Assembly: GCA_963786155.1 (NCBI GenBank)
Contig: CAWAXW010000006.1
Location: 1,364,001 to 1,428,000, forward strand
Source: CAWAXW01 sp963786155
GTDB taxonomy: Bacteria > Actinomycetota > CADDZG01 > WHSQ01
DNA length: 64,000 nucleotides
Direction: 5' to 3'
Positions 55,293 to 63,869 of the stretch are shown here, one piece after another; within the stretch, counting starts at the first letter, position 1; each line of letters begins with the position of its first letter. A program made the position numbers and the translations under genes. The notes below the pieces were generated by a model. It searched no databases, was not told the origin of the DNA, and worked only from the letters and a program-made list of their open reading frames with translations.

Positions 55293-57203
55293 CGCCGTCC
55301 AGCTCTTCGCATCGGTCGTTCCGCTGGTGCCCGCGTGGCGGGTCGACAAGCCATTCCATTATTCGATCCCTCCCGAGCTCAGCGCGCGCGTAAGCGTCGG
55401 CTCACTCGTTCGGGTCCCGTTCGGTGGGCGAAAGGTGCGAGGGGTCGTGACCGGGCTGCAGCTCGAACCGCCGGAGCGCACGATCGATGCGATCGCGGCT
55501 GTCGTCATGGACCTTCCCGTCTGTCCGCCTCCTCTTAATGAGCTCTTCGAGTGGCTCGCGATCCGGTACGTCGTTCCACGCGGGCGGGCGTTCGCTCGGA
55601 GCGTTCCGAGCCGCGTGCGAATCAAGGCGGAACCCACCGAGGCCTTGCGAGTCGGCGGCGCTCCGCGGGTGCTCCCAAGCTACGAGGGTGGCGACCGATT
55701 GCTCGCGGCGATCGGGTCGGGATCGGGCACGTGGTGCCTGCGGCCGACCCCCCAATCAGACGCCGCTTCCGAGGTGCTCGAGCTCGTGAACGCCGCGCTG
55801 GACAGCGGGGGATCGGCGCTTGTTGTCACGCCCGAGGTCGTGCTCTCGGATCCGGTCCGCACCGCGGTCGAAGAGCGTTGGCCCGAGGTCGCGCTCGTGG
55901 GGTCGGATGTCGACGATGCCACTCGTGCACGCAACTGGTTGCGAGCCGGACGAGATGGGGGAGTTGTGCTCGGAGGGCGAGCTGCTCTCTTCGTTCCCCT
56001 CCAGCGTCTGCGCGTCATCGTCTTGACCGAAGAGCATCATCAGAGCCTGAAAGAGGACCGCGCCCCGAAGTACGACGCGAAGCGCGTGGCCGTGGAGCGA
56101 GCGCGGCTCGAGGAAGCCGTATGTGTGCTGCTAAGTGCCACTCCAACCCTGGAGACCGGTTCGGCAGCAGCGGATGGCCGCTATTCCCTCGCCGAACCCC
56201 CACGAAGCGTGGCGCGGGCAGCGCGGCCGATCGTGGAGACCGCCCCCGTACCGACCGGCGGTCCCGTGTCGCGCCTCCTGCACGAACGCCTCCGGCAGAC
56301 CCTTCAGGAAGGCGGACGCACCGCGCTCTTGGTTCCGCGCGCCGGCTACGCACATGCCCTCTGGTGCCCGGAGTGCCACAACCCAGTTCGCTGCCCGCGC
56401 TGCGAGACCACCATGTCGTTCGACCGCAACCGAGGTGCCGCGACGTGTCCCCATTGCGCGAATGTCCTTCCTGCTCCCGACCGATGCCCGCGCTGTGGTC
56501 ATGGCCCGCTCCGCTTCGTAGGAGCTGGGAGCCAGCGAGTCGAAGAACAGGTGCAGCGCGCTTTCCCACGTGCGACGGTCGCAAGGGTCGATCCAGAGAC
56601 GTTCTCCTCGCCGCAGAGCAGAGATGCCGACATCTACGTCACGACTTGGATAGGAACGAAACCCGCGGTGCGGCCGGACGTTTCTCTCGTCGGCATCCTG
56701 GATGCCGACGCCTTGATCCATCGGGCCGACTTCCACGCTTCGGAGAGCGCCTTCGAGGCTCTGAGCGCGATGGCCGGCTGGGCGGGTCCGGCCGATCGTG
56801 GAGGCCGGCTCGTCGTTCAGACCGCGGACCCCGGGCACCACTCGATCCAGGCGACCGTGCGAGGCGACTACAACTATTTCCTCCGCCATGAGCTCGAGGC
56901 GCGCCGCGAGCTCGCCTATCCACCGTTCGCCGAGCTGATCAGGATCCGAGTCCGCGGTCCCCAAGCAGACGCAGCGATCGAGCAGATCCGCGACGCTGCG
57001 GAGCGTCGACGAGCCCGCATCGTGGGCCCAGTCGAGGTGGAGGCCCGCGCGCGGGCGGGCTGGGCCGGACCGCAGAACAAACGCGAGAGCGCGAGTTCTT
57101 GGTCAAGTGTCCGAACGCCACCGAGTTGGCCCGTGACCTGCGGGTTATCCTGACCCAGACGTCCTCCGGCGTAAGCATCGGTGTCGACGTCGACCCCCGC
57201 TAA
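55267..57203 (+). CDS. priA: Primosomal protein N' (PriA), probably helicase-inactive actinobacterial type (frame break near end)
   Basis: Replication-restart protein. The N-terminal DNA-binding domain (WRVDKPFHYSIPPELSARVSVGSLVRVPFGG) is followed by a RecQ/PriA-type core with a Cys-rich zinc region (WCPECHNPVRCPRCETTM, CPHCA, CPRCG, ~360-420). The helicase Walker A GxTGSGKT is not visible in the expected region, as in mycobacterial-type PriA. A short GC-rich repeat (57051-57086) lies in frame near the C-terminus. Just after it, 'gagag' at ~57087-57091 carries an indel; the repaired end reads REFLVKCPNATELARDLRVILTQ and stops at TAA 57201-57203. Confidence 0.85.
57051..57086 (+). repeat. Interspersed GC-rich repeat, copy C (inside priA)
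   Basis: GCGGGCGGGCTGGGCCGGACCGCAGAACAAA matches copies A and B at most positions. Here it is inside the coding sequence and is read as RAGWAGPQNKR between the conserved VEVEA strand and the REFLVKCP strand of PriA. Confidence 0.6.
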
Positions 57204-57211
57204 GGAGAACC

Positions 57212-57744
57212 ATGGCAGTGCTTCGCATCAGACAGTTCGGCGACCCAGCCCTGCGCGAGACCGCGGGCGAGGTCGAGAACGTGTCCGATGTCCATCGCGA
57301 TCTTCATCCGAGACATGCTCGAAACGATGCGGGATGCGCCGGGCGTTGGCCTGGCGGCTCCTCAAGTGGGCGTGCTGGAACGGATCTTCGTCTACGAGGT
57401 GGAGGGCGAGGCCGGCGCGGTGATCAATCCCAAGATCGTCGAGCGTTCGGCCGAGGAATCCGAGTTCGACGAAGGCTGCCTGTCCTTGCCGGGGATCAGC
57501 TATCCGGTGGTGCGGCCGGCCGAGGTCGCGATCGAGGGCCTGGACGCCAACGGGCAGCCGCTGCGGATAGATGCCACTGCCCTCCTCGCGAGGGTCTTCC
57601 AGCACGAGACGGATCGACCTCAACGGCGTTCTCTTCATCGACCACCTTCCCAAACGTCAACGCCGTGAGGCCATGCGGAGGCTCACGGAGTTCGCCATGG
57701 GCCTCGGGCCCGCCGCGGAGACCCATCCGGGGGCGGATCTCTGA
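57212..57744 (+). CDS. def: Peptide deformylase (two frame breaks)
   Basis: Removes the formyl group from nascent proteins. Motifs: VLRIRQFGDPALR (~3), GVGLAAPQVGVLERIFV (motif 1, ~45), EGCLSLPG (motif 2, metal Cys) and, after repair, FQHETDHLNGVLFID (motif 3, HExxH). Breaks: an extra C at ~57292 (VSDV|IAIFIRDM) and an extra base at 57615-57616; deleting G 57616 restores the metal-binding HETDH exactly. ATG 57212 follows TAAGGAG. TGA 57742-57744 overlaps the fmt start (CTGA). Confidence 0.9.
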
Positions 57745-58658
57745 GAACCGTCTTCTTCGGCACGCCATCCTGGGCGGTGCCGAGCTTGGATGCGCTTCTC
57801 GACTCGGACGTCGAGGTGGCCGGGGTCGTCACGAACCCCGACAGGCCGGCCGGCCGCGGCATGGACGTCACCGCGTCACCCGTAAAGGAGCGCGCTCAGG
57901 CTGCCGGCTTGGAGGTCCTCCAACCGCCGAAGGCACGAGCCCCCGAGTTCATCGAGTCGATCGCGAGCTTGTCACCCGATATCGCAGTCGTCGTGGCTTA
58001 CGGCAAGATCCTCCCCGTCGATCTGCTTGCCGTGCCACCACTTGGGTTCGTGAACGTCCACTTCTCGCTTCTCCCCGCGTACCGAGGTGCAGCTCCCGTT
58101 CAGCGCGCGGTGATGAACGGAGACCGGACCACCGGGGTGAGCTTCATGGTCCTTACCGAAGGCATGGACGAGGGGCCCGTATTGGCGACAGAGGAGACTC
58201 CCATCGGGGAACGCGACACGGCGGGCGATGTGGGGGAGAGGCTCGCGCTCATGGGGGCCGCTCTCTTGGTACCAACCCTCCGTGGGTACGAGCGGGGCGA
58301 GCTGGTTCCAGCCGACCAAGACCACGACGCGGCCACCTACGCGCCGAAGATCACCTCCGACGAGGGCCGTATCGACTGGACGGCGAAGGTGAGCGCGATC
58401 GATGCCCTGGTGCGTGGTCTCAACCCCGTCCCCGGAGCGTGGACCGAGCTCGAAGGGACCCGGCTTAAGGTCCACGCCGTGGAGCCGGCGGCCGGGAACC
58501 TGCAGCCCGGAGAGGTGACCGTTGGTGCTTCACTGACCGTCGGCGCAGGTGACGGAGCGCTCGAACTGACCGAGGTGCAGATGGCCGGCAAGAAGCGGAT
58601 GAGTGGAACCGAGCTGGCGCGGGGGCTCAGGCTCTCCCCGGGCGCGAGGGTGGGCTAG
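57741..58658 (+). CDS. fmt: Methionyl-tRNA formyltransferase
   Basis: Formylates initiator Met-tRNA using 10-formyl-THF. RTVFFGTPSWAVPSLDALL at the N-terminus, VVVAYGKILP, the catalytic stretch GFVNVHFSLLPAYRGAAPVQRAVMNGDRTTGVSFM (~100-130) and a C-terminal OB domain (IDWTAKVSAIDALVRGLNPVPGAWTE). The only start fitting the conserved N-terminus is CTG 57741, overlapping the def stop; a downstream GTG 57777 would delete the first strand. A rare CTG start or a base error is possible. Confidence 0.9.
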   Translation: MRTVFFGTPSWAVPSLDALLDSDVEVAGVVTNPDRPAGRGMDVTASPVKERAQAAGLEVLQPPKARAPEFIESIASLSPDIAVVVAYGKILPVDLLAVPPLGFVNVHFSLLPAYRGAAPVQRAVMNGDRTTGVSFMVLTEGMDEGPVLATEETPIGERDTAGDVGERLALMGAALLVPTLRGYERGELVPADQDHDAATYAPKITSDEGRIDWTAKVSAIDALVRGLNPVPGAWTELEGTRLKVHAVEPAAGNLQPGEVTVGASLTVGAGDGALELTEVQMAGKKRMSGTELARGLRLSPGARVG

Positions 58659-59335
58659 TGAACCGGTTGCAGCTAGCGCCCTCGATACTCACCGCCGATT
58701 TCGGCAGGATGGCCGACGAGGTCATCTCGGTGGCTCCGCATGTCGATTGGTTCCACCTCGACGTGATGGACGGGCACTACGTTCCCAACATCACCTTCGG
58801 AGCCTCGACCGTTGCTGCGGTGCGGAAGGCGGTCGACCAGCCCATCCATGTCCACCTGATGATCGAAAAGCCCCTGGAGTTCGCAGAGGACTTCGTGACC
58901 GCGGGCGCCGATCGGATCTCCTTCCATCCCGAGGTAGTCGACGACACACGGGAAGTGATCTCGAACATCCGCTCGCTCGGTGCGGGGGCCGGGCTCGCCA
59001 TCCATCCGGACGTACCCGTGGAGGTCGCGCGCGAGCATCTGGACGATCTCGATGTCTTGATCGTCATGACGGTTAGACCGGGCTTCGGCGGGCAGAAGTT
59101 CCTCGAGGAGGTCGTTCCCAAGATCTCCGAAGCTCGGCGCCTGATCGAAGATGCCCAGGCCGATGTGGACGTGGAAGTCGATGGCGGGGTAAACCTAGCG
59201 ACCATCGAGACGTCTGTAGCCGCCGGAGGGTCGATCCTCGTTGCCGGGAGCGCCTTGTTCGATGGGGTGGATCCGCCTGCGGCGGCGCGGGGTTTGAGAG
59301 AACGTCTGGACGAACTAGAGGGGAGCCGACATTGA
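58658..59335 (+). CDS. rpe: Ribulose-phosphate 3-epimerase
   Basis: TIM-barrel enzyme interconverting ribulose-5-P and xylulose-5-P. LAPSILTADFGRMADEV (~residue 6), VDWFHLDVMDGHYVPNITFG (metal ligands, ~30), HVHLMIEKP, VMTVRPGFGGQKF (~140) and VDVEVDGGVNLATIE. 225 residues. GTG overlaps the fmt stop. rsmB, often found before rpe in actinobacteria, is absent. Confidence 0.94.
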   Translation: MNRLQLAPSILTADFGRMADEVISVAPHVDWFHLDVMDGHYVPNITFGASTVAAVRKAVDQPIHVHLMIEKPLEFAEDFVTAGADRISFHPEVVDDTREVISNIRSLGAGAGLAIHPDVPVEVAREHLDDLDVLIVMTVRPGFGGQKFLEEVVPKISEARRLIEDAQADVDVEVDGGVNLATIETSVAAGGSILVAGSALFDGVDPPAAARGLRERLDELEGSRH

Positions 59336-60282
59336 GCACGCCGGGACGAGAACTCGTTCTGGTCGCCGACGACGACGCCGACATCCTGCGCTTCGTCGAG
59401 GTCAATCTGAGGCTCGAGGGCTTCGACGTCGTGGTTGCGGCCAACGGCCAGGAAGCGCTCGACAACGCCTTGAAGCTATTGCCCGACCTCGTTCTCCTCG
59501 ACGTCATGATGCCGAAACTCGACGGCTTCGAAGTCTGCCAGCGGCTCCGCGATGACCCTCGCACCAAGAACATCTCTGTGATCATGCTGACGGCCAAGTC
59601 GCTGTCCGCAGACAAGGTCGTCGGCCTCACGGCGGGCGCAGACGACTACATAATCAAGCCGTTCGATCCGATCGAGTTGGTGGCGAGGGTGAAGTCGGCG
59701 CTCCGCCGGGCGCGCGAGATGCGCTCGATCAATCCGCTCACGCAGTTGCCGGGCAACGTGCAAGTCACCGAGGAAGTCACACGCCGATCCACCTCGGGCA
59801 AACCCTTTGCCTTGATGTACATCGATCTCGACAACTTCAAGGCTTTCAACGACTACTACGGCTTCTTCCGAGGCGACAGTGCTATCCGGCTCCTAGCGCG
59901 CTGCGTCAGCGACTCGGTGCAGCAGAACGGAGAACCGGACAGCTTCGTAGGCCATGTGGGAGGCGACGACTTCATCGCGATCGTCGACCCTCCCTCCTCG
60001 GAGACCGCGGCCAAAGACATCATCGCGATCTGGGATCGCGAGGTGCAGAGCCTCTATGACCCCAAGGACATCGAGGCGGGATTCATCGAGGTCCCCGATC
60101 GCCGCAAACAGAGCCATAGCTACGGCCTGATGACCGTCTCGATCGGGATCGCCAGCAACTCCTCGAGGCCGATCAACAGCCACTGGGAGGCCTCCGAGAT
60201 CGCCACGGAGATGAAGCAATTCGCCAAACGCGAGCCCCGCTCCGCCTACGCCGTCGACCGCCGCCGCGACCTCGAGCCCTAA
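59332..60282 (+). CDS. Response regulator with receiver and degenerate GGDEF domain
   Basis: Residues ~5-125 are a CheY-like receiver: LVADDDADILRFV (acidic pair), DLVLLDVMMPKLDGFEV (phospho-acceptor Asp ~57), VIMLTAKS, DYIIKPFDP (Lys). Residues ~135-310 are GGDEF-like: NPLTQLPGNVQVTEEV, ALMYIDLDNFKAFNDYYGFFRGD, and GHVGGDDFIAIV at the active site. The signature is GGDDF rather than GG(D/E)EF, so c-di-GMP synthase activity is uncertain. TTG 59332 overlaps rpe. The kinase partner is not in the window. Confidence 0.88.
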   Translation: MSTPGRELVLVADDDADILRFVEVNLRLEGFDVVVAANGQEALDNALKLLPDLVLLDVMMPKLDGFEVCQRLRDDPRTKNISVIMLTAKSLSADKVVGLTAGADDYIIKPFDPIELVARVKSALRRAREMRSINPLTQLPGNVQVTEEVTRRSTSGKPFALMYIDLDNFKAFNDYYGFFRGDSAIRLLARCVSDSVQQNGEPDSFVGHVGGDDFIAIVDPPSSETAAKDIIAIWDREVQSLYDPKDIEAGFIEVPDRRKQSHSYGLMTVSIGIASNSSRPINSHWEASEIATEMKQFAKREPRSAYAVDRRRDLEP

Positions 60283-60292
60283 ATCGTTCTAG

Positions 60293-60298
60293 TAACAT
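60293..60298 (+). promoter_or_regulatory. Putative -10 box (TAACAT) for the riboflavin operon
   Basis: TAACAT lies 14 bp before the first paired base of the FMN riboswitch, the right distance for transcription to start just ahead of the aptamer. No clear -35. Confidence 0.35.
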
Positions 60299-60311
60299 CT
60301 GAGGAGAACGA

Positions 60312-60431
60312 GCCTCTTCGGGGCAGGGTGCAATCCCCGACCGGCGGTAACAGTCCGCGAACCCGAGCTTTCGGGCCGACCCGGTGGAATTCCGGGACCG
60401 ACGGTGACAGTCCGGATGGAAGAAGAGGTGC
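60312..60431 (+). promoter_or_regulatory. FMN riboswitch (RFN element)
   Basis: The conserved FMN aptamer segments are present in order: GGGGCAGGGTG, ATCCCCGACCGGCGGTA, AGTCCGCGA, CCCGGTGGAATTCCGGGACC, GACGGTGACAGTCCGGATG and GAAGAAGAGG. The P1 stem pairs CCTCTTC with GAAGAGG. Between the aptamer and ribD lies ~65 bp in which no terminator with a U-run is visible, so FMN probably represses translation of ribD. Confidence 0.93.
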
Positions 60432-60498
60432 CGGTTCGCCGCGCGCTCTCGCTTGCGGCGGTTCGGCGCATGCCCCGGAGCGGACTCGAGGAGGGCAT

Positions 60499-61576
60499 GT
60501 GACCGGAGCCGACGAGCGCTACATGGCAAGAGCCATCGAGCTCGCGCGCGGGCCGATCCGGACCTCTCCCAATCCACGGGTCGCTGCGGTGCTGGTGCTC
60601 GATGGCGAGATCCTTGCGGAAGGCGTCCACACGGGCGCAGGTTCTCCTCATGCGGAAGCCCTCGCTCTCGAAGGCGTCGACGCTTCGGGAGCCACTCTCT
60701 ACGTCAACCTCGAGCCCTGCATGCACGAGGGCCGGATGCCACCCTGCGCGCCGGCGATCGTGGCAGCAGGCGTAAGCCGCGTCGTGGTCGCTCATTCCGA
60801 TCCCGATAAGCGCGTCGACGGTCGTGGCCTCGAGTTCCTTCGGAGCAAGGGTGTGACGGTCGAGGCCGGCGTGTTGGAAGAACGAGCTCGGGACTTGAAC
60901 CGGGCCTATCTGCACCATCGCTCCACCGGGCTGCCCTACGTGACGCTGAAGCTGGCCCTGACCATCGACGGACGGCTTGGGGCGCGCGACGGATCGAGCC
61001 GCTGGATCAGCGACCCCGATGCCCGGCAGCTGGTGCACGGTTTGCGCGCGGCCTCCGACGCGATCGTCGTGGGGGCCGGCACCGTGCACGCCGACGATCC
61101 TCGGCTCACAGCCCGAGGGGACGGCGAGATGCCCCAGCCCGCGCGTGATCGTGGACGGGCGCGGCCGTGTTGCCGCCGACGCGATGGCCTTCGGACCCGG
61201 AGGCAACACGATCGTCGCAACGACCTCCGAGGCGCCCCACGACGTTCAGATCGCATGGAAGGAGGCGGGCGCCGAGGTCCTGGTGCTTCCCGTCTCGGAC
61301 AGGGGAGTAGATCTTCGGGCCTTGGTCTCCGCCCTTGGCGAGCGCGAGATGACGGAAGTCTTGTGCGAGGGCGGCGCGGCCCTCGCCACTTCACTCCTCG
61401 CGGACGGTCTCGTGAACCGGATGATCGTTCACGTCGGCAACGCGATGGTGGGAGCCGGGCCCGCCCTCGGCGACATCGGGATCTCGACGATGACCGACGC
61501 GCCCCGGTGGTCCCTCGAAGACGTCGCCCGCACAGGCTCGACGGCGGTTCTCACATACCTGAGGGCTCCCGGCTGA
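60499..61576 (+). CDS. ribD: Bifunctional riboflavin deaminase-reductase RibD (one frame break)
   Basis: Deaminase then reductase step of riboflavin synthesis. The deaminase has HAEALALEG and the zinc PCxxxGxxPPC-like site LEPCMHEGRMPPCAPAI (~70); the reductase starts YVTLKLALTIDGRLGARDGSSRWIS (~150) and has IVVGAGTVHADDPRLTAR, then EVLCEGGAALATSLL. An extra C at ~61138-61140 breaks the frame (PQ|PRVIVDGRGRV). GTG 60499, preceded by GGAGGGC. The stop overlaps the ribE ATG (TGATG). Confidence 0.92.
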
Positions 61577-62167
61577 TGTTCACAGGATTGATCGTCGAGC
61601 AAGGCCGGGTGCACAGGGCGCGCACCTCCGGTGGCGTGTTGAGACTCGAGATCGAGGCTCCCGCGATCGCTCGCGAGCTCTCCGTCGGAGAGTCGGTCGC
61701 GGTGAACGGGGTATGCCTAACTGCTACCTCCACCACCCGCCGGCGCTTCGAGACCGATGTCATGGAAGAGACGTTGGCTCGTTCCACTCTCGAAGCCCTG
61801 AAGCGCGGAGATCGGGTGAACCTCGAGCTCGCAGCCCGAATGACGGACCGGATCGGCGGCCATCTCGTGCAAGGCCATGTGGACGGCATCGCCGAGGTCA
61901 CCCGCATCCAGGACGAGGACGGGATGCGGCGCGCCTGGCTCCACTTGAGCGACTCGCTGATGCGCTATGTCGTGGAGAAGGGGTCGATAACGCTGGACGG
62001 GGTCTCCTTGACCGTGGCCGACGTTGGGCTCACGACCGTTCAGGTCGCGTTCGATCCCTCACACCTTGCAGATAACGACGTTGGGAGACCTGCGCGCCGG
62101 CGCCAGGCTGAACGTGGAGGTAGATGTGATCGCGAAGTACGTCGAACGACTGATGGAGAGGAAATAA
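61576..62167 (+). CDS. ribE: Riboflavin synthase alpha chain (one frame break)
   Basis: Dismutates two lumazines to riboflavin. Two lumazine-binding repeats: MFTGLIVEQGRV...VGESVAVNGVCLTAT (~1-90) and GGHLVQGHVDGIAEV...YVVEKGSITLDGVSLTVA (~95-190). An extra C at ~62052 breaks the frame; the repaired end is VQVALIPHTLQITTLGDLRAG...VERLMERK with TAA 62165-62167. As written it runs falsely into ribBA. Confidence 0.92.
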
Positions 62168-62169
62168 GC

Positions 62170-63384
62170 ATGGGTTTCGACAAGATCGAAGATGCGATAG
62201 CCGACATCGCCGCGGGCCGGATGGTGATCGTGGTCGACGACGAGGATCGCGAGAACGAGGGCGACCTCATCGTCGCGGCCGAGAAGGTGACGGCCGAGCA
62301 CATCACGTTCATGGTCCGCTACGGATCCGGGATCATCTGCGTCCCCATGGAGGGCGAGCGACTCGCACAGCTCAACCTTCCGCTGATGGCACCGGAGAAC
62401 TCAGAATCGATGGGGACCACGTTCACGATCAGCGTGGACGCGCGTCAGGGGACCACGACCGGAATCTCGGCGGCCGACAGGACCGAGACGATCAAGGCGC
62501 TCGTGAGACCGGACACCAAGGCCGGCGACCTCGCGCGGCCGGGCCACATCTTCCCCCTGCGCTACACGCCGGGCGGCGTGCTGCGGAGGACGGGCCACAC
62601 CGAAGCCTCCGTGGATCTCGCACGGCTCGCAGGTCTCGATCCGGCGGGAGTCGTGTGCGAGGTCGTCAACGAGGACGGCTCTATGGCTCGTCTGCCCGAC
62701 CTCGAGCGGTTCGCCGCCAAACACGGCCTTCGCCTCATCTCGATCGCGGACCTGATCGCATTCCGTCGCCGCAAGGAGAAGCTCGTGCGCCGTGTCACCG
62801 AAGCCCGGATCCCGACGGCGTTCGGAGACTTCCGAGCGATCGCGTACGAGAGCCACGACGACCGCATGCACGTCGCCTTCGTGAGGGGCGAGCCCGCCGG
62901 CAAGGCGAACGTTCTGGTGCGTGTCCACTCCGAATGCTTCACCGGAGATGTGATGGGCAGCACCCGCTGCGACTGCGGCACGCAACTCCAGGAAGCCCTC
63001 CGACGCGTGGCGGAGGCCGGAGAGGGCGTCGTGGTCTACATCCGAGGACACGAGGGCCGGGGGATCGGATTGCGCCACAAGCTGGAGGCCTATGCGCTGC
63101 AAGATGGGGGCCTGGACACGGTCGAGGCGAACGTCGAACTCGGCTTCTCGCCCGATGCCCGCGACTACGGCGTCGGGGCCCAGATCCTCGGAGACCTCGG
63201 CGTCTCGACCATGCGGCTGCTGACCAACAACCCGACGAAGAGAGCGGGGCTGGAAGGCTACGGGCTCGAGATCGTCGAGCGGGTCCCCCTCGAGATAGAC
63301 GCAACACCCGAGAACCTGCGCTACCTGCAGACCAAGCGTGACAAGCTTGGACACATGTTCGATTTGCTGGAGGACGAGAAATGA
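62170..63384 (+). CDS. ribBA: Bifunctional DHBP synthase / GTP cyclohydrolase II
   Basis: The N-terminal half is 3,4-dihydroxy-2-butanone-4-phosphate synthase: IVVDDEDRENEGDLIVAAE (~23), GIICVPMEG, TTTGISAADRTETI and RRTGHTEASVDLARLAG. The C-terminal half is GTP cyclohydrolase II: VRVHSECFTGDVMGSTRCDCGTQLQEAL (zinc Cys, ~255), YIRGHEGRGIGLRHKLEAY and LLTNNPTKRAGLEGYGL. 404 residues, normal fusion. ATG 62170 lies 2 bp after ribE. Confidence 0.95.
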   Translation: MGFDKIEDAIADIAAGRMVIVVDDEDRENEGDLIVAAEKVTAEHITFMVRYGSGIICVPMEGERLAQLNLPLMAPENSESMGTTFTISVDARQGTTTGISAADRTETIKALVRPDTKAGDLARPGHIFPLRYTPGGVLRRTGHTEASVDLARLAGLDPAGVVCEVVNEDGSMARLPDLERFAAKHGLRLISIADLIAFRRRKEKLVRRVTEARIPTAFGDFRAIAYESHDDRMHVAFVRGEPAGKANVLVRVHSECFTGDVMGSTRCDCGTQLQEALRRVAEAGEGVVVYIRGHEGRGIGLRHKLEAYALQDGGLDTVEANVELGFSPDARDYGVGAQILGDLGVSTMRLLTNNPTKRAGLEGYGLEIVERVPLEIDATPENLRYLQTKRDKLGHMFDLLEDEK

Positions 63385-63866
63385 GTCAGAGCTACGAAGG
63401 ATCCTTGGAGGGCCGCCATCTTCGGATCGCGGTGATCGCGGCCCGGTTCAACGAGACGATCAGCAAGCAGCTCGCCGAGGGCGCCCTGGATTGCCTACGC
63501 CGCCACGGCGTCCCCGAGGAGGGCATAGCACTGGTGTGGGTGCCGGGAGCTTTCGAGCTTCCGTCCGCCGCGCAACGGTTGGCCGCGTCCGGCGAGTTCG
63601 ACGCGCTCGTCTGCGTCGGAGCGGTCATACGGGGTGAGACCGCCCACTTCGACTACGTGGCGGGGCACGCGGCCCACGGGGTCGGCGGAGCCTCCGTTGC
63701 CACCGGCGTGCCGATCACTTTCGGCGTTCTGACGACCGAGGACACCCAGCAGGCAGCCGAACGAGCCGGAGGCAAGCTCGGCAACAAGGGCTTCGAGGCC
63801 GCTGCGGCCGCGCTCGAGATGGCGAACCTGTTCGCGTCGCTCCCGAAGCCGCGCCCCGAGGTCTAG
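63381..63866 (+). CDS. ribH: 6,7-Dimethyl-8-ribityllumazine synthase
   Basis: Condenses the products of RibBA and RibD. 161 residues: IAVIAARFNETISKQLAEGAL (~15), VWVPGAFELPSAAQRLA (~50), ALVCVGAVIRGETAHFDYVAGHAA (catalytic His ~88) and PITFGVLTTEDTQQAAERAGGKLGNKG. ATG overlaps ribBA by 4 bp. Confidence 0.95.
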   Translation: MSQSYEGSLEGRHLRIAVIAARFNETISKQLAEGALDCLRRHGVPEEGIALVWVPGAFELPSAAQRLAASGEFDALVCVGAVIRGETAHFDYVAGHAAHGVGGASVATGVPITFGVLTTEDTQQAAERAGGKLGNKGFEAAAAALEMANLFASLPKPRPEV

Positions 63867-63869
63867 GTC

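Noticed and set aside
966..62053. Programmed +1 frameshifting as a genome-wide recoding system
   Set aside because: The sites share no slippery codon, stop codon or downstream structure, include 2-base changes and homopolymer errors, and hit a similar fraction of all gene types. Sequence error explains them more simply.
60328..63384. A 1018-residue RibD-RibE-RibBA polypeptide
   Set aside because: Two frame breaks (61138-61140 and 62052) create it; repaired genes have their own starts and stops in the usual order. The first ~57 codons also overlap the FMN riboswitch and are not coding.
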